NCBI GenBank assembly: GCA_903813345.2
Contig: CAIIXF020000008.1
Coordinates: forward strand, 9,947,278 to 10,011,277
Length of the DNA: 64,000 nucleotides
Reading direction: 5' to 3'
Source: Owenia fusiformis
Taxonomy: Eukaryota > Annelida > Polychaeta > Sabellida > Oweniidae
Shown: positions 22,501-34,500 of the stretch, piece by piece
How positions within the stretch are numbered: the first letter of the stretch is position 1
Layout of the letters: each line of letters starts with the position of its first letter
Position numbers and translations under genes: made by a program
The notes under the pieces: generated by a model
Databases searched by the model: none
The model's input: only the letters and a program-made list of their open reading frames with translations
Told to the model about the DNA's origin: nothing

Positions 22501-25500
22501 TGAATCAAAAAACGAACATTCAGGGGGATCTGGGGGTTCTCCCCCAGGAAAATTTTGAAATTTGGTTGTATTTGGAGCGAATTTGCAACCATCTGGTATG
22601 CCTGTGCGTACCCAGCGTACTGGGTGCTACGCCCATGATTGCTAATATTTGATCTGCCATAAATTACCATGTAAAATTGAAATAGGAACACCTTATAATC
22701 CAAACACTTTAACCTGGTCCCAGTGACATTCAGATGAGACAGTTTTACTTTAACATGTATTGTTGGGTATCCATTGTAGGTCTTAATATGTTGACATAGG
22801 TGTATGAAGTTTTTTTGTTGTTTTTTATTCCTTTTTTATTCATAGAAAAAACCTTTGAAAGCAGTTACATTAACATACTTACAATATATGTACAGTATAC
22901 AATATACATAATATCATAGAAGTCACACAATTTCCCATCATATTCTTTTTTTTAAAGGTGGGAAATTATGGGTACTGTATGTTTGTATGTATCATTTATT
23001 TGCGTCTAAAATAAGACAGTTCCATATTGTACAATAATTATATAAAATGAAATAAAGAAAGTAAATTAGATTAGACTAGTGTGGTTAGATGCCTTAAAAA
23101 AGAATATGATAGATGTGAAGTTGGTTCATTTAAAAAAAAGTTGAAATGAGCACTACTTAATTTGCATGAAATTTAATTGATCACTTAGAAATATATTTTT
23201 AAATCCAGCGCTTAGATGTGTTATTATTTACTCGTTATAGCTTATGGAATGGTGCTTTTGCTTAGTGGTCTCGTGGATGCCTCCATTGACCAGCTTACAT
23301 CAGTCATACAGGTTAGTCCATATGATTTGCTAATAGAGGTGTTTTACAGCATCCCACTGATTAGCTTTGCTGTAACTCGTGGTTCAAATAAAATGCAGAA
23401 ACTATTTTAACTGAAGCATCTTGTCAGCTGATATATTCATACACTTTTCGAAATGCAATGTTCAGTATTACAGCAATGGTGCTCATTTCCACACACGGAC
23501 ATAGAGGTTGCCACGAGTTGTGGACTTTCTTTTGATGTTTGTTATACTGTTTTCATATGTTCAGAAAAATATTTTTATTACACTTTACATTACTAAATTT
23601 ATTTTTCATGGAAAACATAATTGCTATTGTTAATTTAGTGCCATATTTTCAATTTCAGAATGGTAAGGATTTTAACATCTCGGTGGCTCATAGAGGGAGG
23701 GGCATGGCCTACACAAAGAAAGCAAAAGAGGTAAGTCCACTCTCAGTCAATTTGTAATGCTTTTACAGGTCAAATTTTAAAATAAAATGACTCGCAATGT
23801 TGTTCTCATATTCATGTAAAACCTGTAAATGGATTACCTTAGGTAGCTCAAAATAGTGTTCCACTTTTGAGGTGTTCCACTTGAGGAGGCTCATTTTACA
23901 GGCCTTACTGTGATAAAAAGGTGAATGCCTGTATAGTAAAAACTGTCCAATGGGACACCTTTATGTAAGGAAACCCTGTCTACAAGGAACAATTTTCAAA
24001 AGAACCAAATATTTTCCCATTAACTAAAATGTTAACAGACCCTCTCTGTAAGGAATACCTGTCTACAAAGGAAAAGTATTTTACAGTGTACATTGCATTT
24101 ACTTAGGTGTGAATGGCTTAAACCAATACGTGATTCTAAAGACTTAGACTAATACGAATGAGATTTGGATAAGCTGATTGTTTACAAGCTGCGACATCCC
24201 TTCCACTGCTAATTACCCCAATATTTTTTTTACAAATTAATCTGTGTGTTACAAATTTCCAATTGACATTAATGCTTTCTTTCAACAAAAGTTGATTTCA
24301 TCTGACAAGTTAAGCTATTCTAGGGAGTGATACAACTGTTTTAGGAGATAATAGAAATGTATTTCTGTTAAATTGAGCCAAATCTCATTAAATCTTATAA
24401 AAATCCAAACTTGCAGATTGTAAATGCAACAAATTGAGGTTGATGAAACTTGACTATCGGCTCTAAACAACATTGCTCTACTATCACATCAGTGATTCAT
24501 CATCAACAATAATTAAATGCTTATTCCACATATTGGTTGGCCCAAAACATGGACCCTCTCAGTAGGGAAGGCCTGTCTACAAGGAACAATTTTGACCAGT
24601 CCAGAGAATGTTCCTTGTTCGCTTGTTTTACTGTATTATTGTAATATGCAACCAATACATTTTTCCAGAATGTTTCCTTCCTGGGAAAGGCGCTTGCAGA
24701 TTACACTAAAGCAATAGAACTAAATAACAGCGATCCAGACAACTATGAACGAAGGGCAGAGGTAAAAACATTTTCTTCCATAAATGGCTATGAAAGCTTG
24801 ATATTAGGTCATTGAGGCTAATAGCCATCAAAACCCTAAAATCTTTTAACTTAAAGATAAAAAGGCAGAGTAATACTAGCTTATTAGGAATTCAGAATCA
24901 CTGACAAGATATGATCTCCAACACTTATAATTTAGCCGTTTTTTGTCTTCCTTACTCAATGCTCAACAACCATGCGGACGGTATGTCAAGTTATTTTTTA
25001 TTGGTTCTTCTTGTTTACATCATGTCACTTTACTATATTGCAAATTCTGCTTTTAGACATTATGCCACTTTATTATATTGCAAGTTCTGCTTGTAGACAT
25101 TATACCACTTTATTGAATTGCAGGTTCTCCTTGTAGACATTATGGCACTTGATTTTGTTGCAGGTTCTCCTAGCGGCAGGCAGATACACTCAGGCATCTG
25201 AAGACATTCAGAAGGCTTTGAAAATTAAAAGATCTGTCAAATTACAGTTCCTACTTGGCATTGTCAAACTTGGGACATGGGTGAGCTTTTGATATTCTTC
25301 AAAGATACAATGATTTCATAATTCGTTATAATTTGCTGTTTACTGGCTTTGTTTACACATCAAATGAAATGTGTCTATCATATGGACTGTGGTTCAGCAT
25401 TAAGTAAATATATAACCTGTTCTCTTTTATGTTTTTTGATATGGATGTACAAACTTCTTGTAGGACTTTGTTGGTGCCAAAAAGGAGCTTCGTGGTGTAC

Positions 25501-28500
25501 TGGATGTGGAGGAAAAAAATTACCAAGCCCTTTACTACCTCGGCTTGGCTCTTTATAATATGGGAGAAATTAGGGTAAGATGTAGTCATAATTGAGTATA
25601 TCGTGAGAATTACATACCTATTGTTCTTATTTTAATTGAATAATCAAATGACAGACCAGTTGCCATGCTATTTCCTATGTTAAAAATTAGTTAACCAGGG
25701 CTACTAGAATTCTGCGCTACAAGATTCTGAAAAACTGTGAAATTCTGCAAAATTTCTGCATTTCATCACAGCATTTTTCACAACATTTTTTGACAAAATG
25801 GTGTCAAAATCAAAATAAAACTACCAGCTAATGTGTACATTTAGTAACAATATAGAGATGATATATTGGCCAGGAGCAATAGAAAACAAGTATGTCGTCT
25901 TCACAGATTTTGTGTTTCACATTCACCTACAAAAGTGAGCTACAAAAGATTCAAATGATTACAACAAGCACCTAAAATAATGCTAGGTAAACTTTCAGTT
26001 CATTTTATGTTCTCAAATCATGAATTCCAGGATATAAGCAGAAAATCAATACTTTGCAAGTTTTTGCATTTTTCTGCTGCAGTGCGGAAACACAGAATTC
26101 TTGTAGCACTTGATAATTCTGATCTAAACCAGGATTGGTCTTCTCTGTGCCATCTTTGATTTTGAATACTGACCCCATACTCAGATTTTAAAAAAATACT
26201 TATATTAACGAAATCAGCTTGACTTTTTGGAGTAAAGTTATATCTAATATAAATAACTTTGTAAAAGTATTTTCTACATTTCTAGAATGCCATAGAGGCT
26301 TACAAAGAGGCAATTGCACTAAAGCCAGACACACCAGAGGTTCACACCAGTCTGGCACATGCTTACAAGTAAGAAACATTTAATTGTACTGAAGTAATAA
26401 TGGACAACTGTACACAAATGTAAAGAATTGCTTTTGAGGGAGGAGATTGTGTTGTTTTCAACTATGAATTGTCTGGCAATACAATGACAAAACATAGATA
26501 TATAGTTTAATACAGTTTAGTACAAGTTGATTAACCAAAGTCCCAAACATGTATATGAGTATGTGCGTATCTCATTTGTCAAATGTGCTTTAGATGAAAT
26601 AACTTAACAGTTAAGATCAATCCTGGGTAGCATTACATGGCAGGGATTACAAAAAGAACTGCACAAATATGGGTAAATATGCAAAACATTTTGAACAACC
26701 CTTATATTGTTTAAATGCCATATTTCCAGAGAGCTAGGCAACCAGAAGTCTGCTAGACAGAGTTTCAACACTTCACTGACCCTGGACAGTAATGTAGCAA
26801 TGACATGGCAGTTACGTGGTGCCATGTACCAGAATCTAGGTCAGCCAGGACATTCCATACAAGACATGCAGGTGAATAAATCAGGTTTACAAGGAAATGT
26901 GAATATAGTAGGGATGTTAAGATACATGTTTGTTTTTAAAAAACTTGTATGTGAACACATAGAATTATGGTCCTCTTTGGATTAGTTCTCCCATTTATAG
27001 TATTTACTTGGCCGATTGGTATACGGAAATAATTGTAATAGTGGTACAGTAATCACAGGTTCGAAATATTACATGCTCATGTACCGGTTCTCTTAAAAAT
27101 GTGTAACTTAACCTCCCAACTGTATGCAGATTCTGAAACCTGATTGACAATTGCATATAAATTGATACTCAGTATATGTTTGTTTGGAGGTTCAGGTAAG
27201 ATTAGTGTCTCATTTTGAATGTTATTTGATTGTTCTTTCAGAAATGTCTTGAACTTGACCAGCACAACAGGGTATGTGAATATATACAAGGTGTGGCACA
27301 TATGGCCCAGGGACAGTTCTTTGAGGCTGTCAAAGATCACACAAGGGTGAGAAGCATTTTTTATAAATAGATAATTATTATATTTTTGACAGTCACCTTT
27401 ATGGCATTATAAGCTAAGCAGTTTTTGTAATACTGTAAATAATTGTATGAAAGGAATTTATGCAAAATGTACATTTCATATACAGATTTCTCAAATGCAC
27501 ACTATCAAGGTTATAGTAGCAGTTCTGTTAAATACACTTGGTATGAGAAAAATAATAAATGATTCTTAGACCTTATAAACAGTGAATATTTTGAATATGC
27601 ACTCTCTTAGGGAAAAGTTATCTTTCTTAAATAAAAAAAACTGTAAAATAATTAAGTATTCATTTGATTGATTTATTCTTAAATAAATCAAATTCTTATT
27701 ATATTATTGTAATTGCAGCTCATAGCATATAAGCCTCGTCCAATGTTGAAACTACCTCCTGAAATGCTGAAAGCACATTACCTCAGAGGTGAGTCCTGAT
27801 GTTTATGCATATAAATATGGATGTCACCATACTCTCTCAAGTCTCATTCAAAATGAGTCAGATTTCTTGAGAATTTTGGACACCAACTAAACTTTGTCGA
27901 CAATTTTCAACAATTTAAAATTCATCAGTTGTACTTTTTAATACCATTGCTTTTTGTAAAATCCATTTTTATTGTGTCACATTTGTCCCAAAGAAAAAAT
28001 CAAGTCAAACTTTGTATACACATATTCTTCAGTTTTTAAAGTATTTTGAATTCGGTATGTGTTGTACAAATCTAGAATGTGTTGTTCTATGTGTTGTACA
28101 AGTCTATAAAACAATTTGAAATAACCAACCAATAATCTGTATTGTCAATTTGTGTTTCAGAATACTCCAGATATCTCCATGCAGAGCTAGATACTTCAAT
28201 AAGTGACTTTAACCCAGACAATCAACTGGATGGAGAGTTCAGAGACCACTGGGCTAAACTTTTACCTTTTATATTTGAGGTATGGAATCTTCATTAATCT
28301 GATCTGTTTTATATTGATCAACTATTGAAAATTGATTAAGCAGCAAATATATTTTGGTATATTATTTTTCTCATTTTTACCATATGCTTATTTATGATAA
28401 AATGTCGCATTTCTTGAGAATACTTCATTGTGTGAATTGTACCTGGAATTTTACAATTTGACTGGGTGCCAAAGAAAAACACAAAATGGCCAAGCTTAGA

Positions 28501-31500
28501 ACTATCAAGAACATGAACACACTCGAAATTATACTATAAGTTTATATATTAATTTCAGAAATATACAGAACAGCCAGGGATTCAACCAAATATAGAGTGA
28601 GTGGTTAATTTCAACAAGAATTATTTGATCTCTAAAATTATGTTATACTTTTTTGAATATGTTTAGGGTATATCTGCTTATGCATGAATTAATCATATTA
28701 TTCTTTTAACTTATAGCTAACAAATGTATTAAGACCTTGAACATTAATTTGGACTACATTGTCAAAGTTAATTCACAAATTAACCTCTCCTTCTACCATT
28801 TCCCTTTCAGAGATGTGTCACTTCCAGAATTTAGTGAATATGAAAGTGATGTTCAAGGTTTAATATGTCGGGCAGAAAAGATCGGCAAACTATCTCAGAT
28901 TAACGCTGATGGGTACAGTGTTAATAAAAGGTTGAATTTAGCAATTGGTCTTGCAGCGATCCATACTGCTCAGTCAATGGAGGTAATTATGAGATAATCG
29001 CAGATTTGTTTTAAAAGATTTTGAATTAAAACAAGGAGAGAGCACAAAGTGCAAAACGAGTCAAACATTTAATAATCTATTGGCTCAAACCATACATTTC
29101 ATATGATTATACAGATATGAAAAACATATTTTGAGATGAATTATTGTGCATGATTGATAAAGAAATTTGATTCTAAATATTTCAGGCCATTTTTAGAGGG
29201 GGCACAAGTAAACACATTAAACCAGATCAGAGATACCACTGGCGTGACCTCTACAATATAGCAGTGCCCTATAGGAGACTTTATGACATGGAAAACCCTG
29301 TCTTTTGGCTTGATCTCATGCCTGAGGAGAGACAGAGGGAAGGCTACAACTCAGATCTCAATTTTATCAGGTATATCAAGATGAATGAATTTACAAAAGT
29401 TCAGCCTCATATTCACTCTTTAAGTCAGAGACACTTCTTTGATCATAGCTGGCATCTATTCGTGTATAATCAATTCATTTTGCCAATGATTGCCAAAGAT
29501 TTATATGAGATTGTCAAGATTGTAAAATCATCTGATTATTTGCAGGAAAATGTTGCTACCCCATTCTGATACTCTTAGCATCTTTTTGTTTACTTGAAAC
29601 ATGCTCTGATATTATGAGGCATATTCTGCGATCTGAGCACATCAGATGGGAAGAGTTAAAACTATCAATAAGTGTGATTGTTGTCATGCAATCATCATGC
29701 CCGTAGCCAGGATTTGCTAAGGAGGGGTTCAATTTTCAAAAATTTCCAGGGGGGGTTCACATTTGACAATTTTGGCCCAAATATGGCTAAAATCACTTGA
29801 GAAGTGCTCAAAATAGTGAAAAACTGCATGATTTTGAAAGAATTTTTTGGCCAGGGCCCGAACCCTGCGAACCCCCATGGCTACGGGCCTGGGTGAATAG
29901 TGTATAAAAGGTTACTTTAATTTAGAAATTTTGTGAATATTGCACGGGGGAGGAATATAAAGTTACCATATGCATAGTATCTCTCTATTTTTATGATCAC
30001 CCCTCGTATCTTTTCAGATGATTATTCTTTCGTTTCCCCTTTTCTTATGCTTACTCGGGATGCTTACTATGAGACGTGTTTGCATACTTTAATATTGTTT
30101 GAATTAATTTAAATGAATACATTATCTCAATACATTTAGACGTTAAGTAGATCTTCATTGCCCTCTTATATCCACTTACTTATTTATTTTTTTTTACTAT
30201 ATCGCCCAGTCCTGCTTCAAACTCATGATGTAGCTCTATACCAAGTCAATAACGATTATAGCATTTGTGGCCTTGGCTACTTATTCAAAATCAAAATCAG
30301 ATACTATAAGTTTATTGAAACATTTTCAGTACATTTTTGAATTGTAAATGTTGTATAGTGCAGTTCACTATAATAAAATTCCCGATGGTTTTATCAATTA
30401 ACTTACAAGTAACTCGTCGTGTTGTATGTGAATAGTTCCATCTCATGACTTCGAATTAAGGTATACAACAGTTTTATCACCAAATTCATTATGAAATTTA
30501 TTGAAATCAGAATAACCTCTGGGAATATCCAAACTTTGTGGAATATGTATAATTCTTCCCCCAATTGATTCGCTTTTTGTCAGTGGTACTATCTGCCGCA
30601 CGCAGTCCAGAGCAGTGATTATGGTGGGTTTTTAAAATTGAACATGGGTTCAGTACAGTCTTGTTTAACCTTTTAGCAACTACATGCATAAACAAATTTT
30701 CGGCCCCTAGTCTATTTATAGGGGACGTCAAAAAATGTAAGCTCCATTTGTCGAAAGGTGCATCCATGTAAAAAATATGGACGTCATGGGAGCCCATATA
30801 TTTCTGCCTGCAAAAGTTTGGGTTTGATGGACATTTGGTGAATAAGGACGAGTGTCTAGTTAAAGAATAAGCGACCCGGCGTTCGACTAAGAATCTATCT
30901 TTAATCCTGTTGAATCCATCCCTGAGTGATATATCAGCGTTCATTATAGCAATATTCTTAAACATCAGATTTTCATTTGCATACTGGGCATAATCCCTAT
31001 AGGTGGGGAAGTTTGACAGTTTGTAAAAACGAACCATGGTTTCAACCTCCGACACAAGGAAATATTTTGTATCCAATGTTTTAATGTATCCCTCAACGTT
31101 CATGTTTTCCACGAGCAGATGGATCCTTTCCACACAGGGATGTTTTATATTAGAGGAGAGCGATTGGACGAATTCCATTTGGCGATTTTGAAAATGTTTT
31201 AAAGAAATGTTAGCAAATCCATGAGATTTTATTTCGCGCATAGATTGCAATACGGGGAATGTGGTAATAATGTTCAGCATGGCATCACAAGTCTCATCTC
31301 AAACTATCCTTTTAGCTTTAATTATTGCCGAGATGTCCTTACTCTGCTGTATTACATCTTTAATCCCTGTGCTCTTTAGCAATTGCCAAAGAAATACAAG
31401 GTTAACAGATGCGATCACTATTAAAACCAAAATAAATTGATTTGGTCTCATTGTCCACATTTCGATAAGTCTCAAATTCAAATTATAAGTGTATTTTGGT

Positions 31501-34500
31501 TCACTAATTACAGTAACTGTAACTTCATGAACATCCGTCTTATTCGTAGTTTGCTGAGTCTTCAAATGTCACCATCGGTTTATTGGGTCTATTGGAGCTA
31601 CCCTTGATAAATCGTCATTCCCAATTCATGCTTTAGAGTTCATTCAAAGATATGTCAAATTCTGACACATGCTATTTTCCCAAATCTTTTAGATGAATTT
31701 TGAAAAGAATCCAAATCAAAAGAATTTTATCCCATACTTGGACGTGTTACAGGTACATAAAGCCGGTTTGTAAAAACTTATATTTTCATCAGCGGGCAGA
31801 TATAGCTTTACGTCCCGCTCCGAGCGGGCAGATATAGTATATCTGCCCGCTACGTCATAATCGCCGCTCGTATATTTGTTCATAATTTGTAACGTTCGCG
31901 TAATGACTGTAAACGACAGTGGAGAAAACACAGACAATCGGGATCTGTTTGATGGTTTAAAAAAGGGAAGGAGCATCCACTTAAAAAATTCGAGAAAATA
32001 GATGTGGAAATATTTGAGAGAACAGAAAAATCCGCCCACGGCCAAGAAAACAAAACTGGACATGAATATTCTAATATATTTCCACGATTGAACAATGTGA
32101 ACCAGATGACCAAGATTGGTATGGGATAAACACATTATCCTATAGTCGGTTCAGGATATTGGGATTATCCCTTGGTCAATATAATATATTTTCCCTCGGG
32201 ACCTGCGGCCCTCGGGCAAATATATTATATTGGCCTCGGGGTAATCCCAATATCCTGAACCTCATATAGGATAATCTCTATTTATTTGATATTTCATTTT
32301 GTAATACATCATGAACTTACAGTTATTTACTGAAAACTAGTATATTCAAAAGCAAATGTTTTTGAAGAATGTAATACTTATTAAATCATGGCGCACAATA
32401 AAAGTCGTAATGGCTGCACGAATACTCTCAATTGGTACTGACGATAGAAGTGACAGATGACAAGTAGTATTGTATTACATATGGAATGAAACATTCTATC
32501 ACCGTTCCGCTGTTTTTATCATTAATGACGAGAATCATGAACGTTTTGAGAAATGAAAACATGTTAGATGAACTTGTGAATCATTATAAACTTTGATTTG
32601 TTTTTGAGAAATTAACGTTTTATTATCTTATTCAAGAATGCTGCCAAATCCTTTTTAGACACACGATTTGAAATTTGTGGTAGGCTAATCCTCTGTCTTT
32701 CTGGCAAATACACTCCACTCCAAAAGTTTGGCAACCTAAGCTCCCTGCCTCCTCTTTATATTTGAAATTTTATTTACATAACCTGCGGGGAAAATACTTA
32801 TAATATTGATTAAAATGTGACTTGATTTCATTTCCAAATGCCTCCTAATTTTTCGAATTTTTTTTACTTCTTTTGTTGAATTTTTTAATCCGTTGGTGAT
32901 TATCAGTGGATCAGTTTTTCCTTTAACTGTGAAAATGTAATACTCATTCGAAATAATAAATCTAGACTTATTTGATATAATCCTCCTTACACCTTTGTTT
33001 TCCTCAGCAAAAGATGACTGCATCTGGCCTTTTTATTGGACAGAACTTTCCACTGCACGTAATGTGTGTACCTTTTACACTTGTATCTAGTACCACAGGC
33101 ATACTCACCTAATTGCCTCCCTTAATCCATTTATTTGCTTTAAACATATTATAATTAATGACATAAACGTGATCCACTGAAGTTTGATATTCTTCAAAAT
33201 AGAGTACATACTAAATACACTGAAACAGCAACAATTTAATCTTAAAATGATATCCGAGATGAACGTGCATGCTTTTAATAATAACTCATTTCAAAATGTT
33301 TCTATTATTTAATATTTGCTTTTGAGGACTTGTCAGCCCCGGGGACTTAGCAAGAATTTTTTTGTTTGAAATAAAACAAAATGGAGGGGCACAGATTTGA
33401 AAGAAAATGTGTTTTCATCAGTATTAAGACAGTTGGTTTATTTCACTGTAGATGGAGCAGCTTTTAAGTTGGAAAATAAGTTGTGTGAAACTATTGATAT
33501 TTTTTCTTTGCATAATGTCATGATGCTCTGGGGTCTTCCCAAAATTAAACAATCACACCCCGTGCCTGAGGTTGCCAATCTTTTGGAGAGAAGTGTAAAT
33601 TTACTATTTTTATCTACTTGTCATATAAATTGAATATAAGTTATTGGTTATTGCAATGAATTTTCCACAAATATTTTTTTGGGGGAAATGCCAACTGGGG
33701 GTTCGTCCGAACCCATCGAACCCCCGGTCCCTACGGCTATGATCATTTACCTTATGTCAATACATTACATAATAGGCATTGTAATAAAGAGGAGATATTA
33801 GCACCGGCACAGATACACAAGTTTTATGACCCCAATTAGATGAAATATGAGCTGGGATAAAAGATCTCAAACATCCTCAATTTTGGGCTCTCCTGGATCG
33901 CCAAATCAAGCTCATTATATCATGGCATCTCAGGGCTGAGAAGAAATGAGATGTCATGGTTCATCATGATGTTGCTGCCCCATGAGATTCAATTAGCTGA
34001 ATGTCATCATTATTATTTTCTGGTAGACTGCATCTTTAAGCATTTACTTTTGTTTCATTGTCTTAGTTGGCTACTTTCTGTTGAAACTAAAGTTATAACT
34101 TAATCATGTTTGATGTATCCCTGTCTGGAATTGCTTTTACCTTCCATGTATGTAGAAATAAAAACTTCAATACATGACATGACAGTACACTAGATATGAA
34201 ATTTATATTTTGCTTTTTTAGGGGCCAGACTAAGAATCTCAGGTTGAGGTCTTACTTCAACCTTGTGTTTAGTCTCATTCAAACCATGATACAGCGCAAT
34301 CAAGATAATACTGCATTCTCTGCTAAATTCAAAGACCAAATAAGGAAAGCCAAAACTTGCGAAGACATTCTACAGATCTCAAAGGTATGGAAGCAAACGA
34401 TCATTTTAAAAAAATTGATTTGATATAGCTTAGATACAAAAAATACATGTTTTTGTTTTTGAATATACAGCTCAAAACATGGATGTAACATTTAGAAGGT

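Noticed and set aside
29371-29569. Extension of TTC13 exon 16 to a stop at 29569
   Set aside because: The sequence after 29370 loses family similarity at a good donor (gtatat), and exon 17 at 34222 continues the conserved protein in phase.
31716-32135. 139-codon minus-strand open frame as a gene
   Set aside because: It crosses palindromic repeats, has no recognisable family motif, and much of its hydrophobic look comes from AT-rich sequence.
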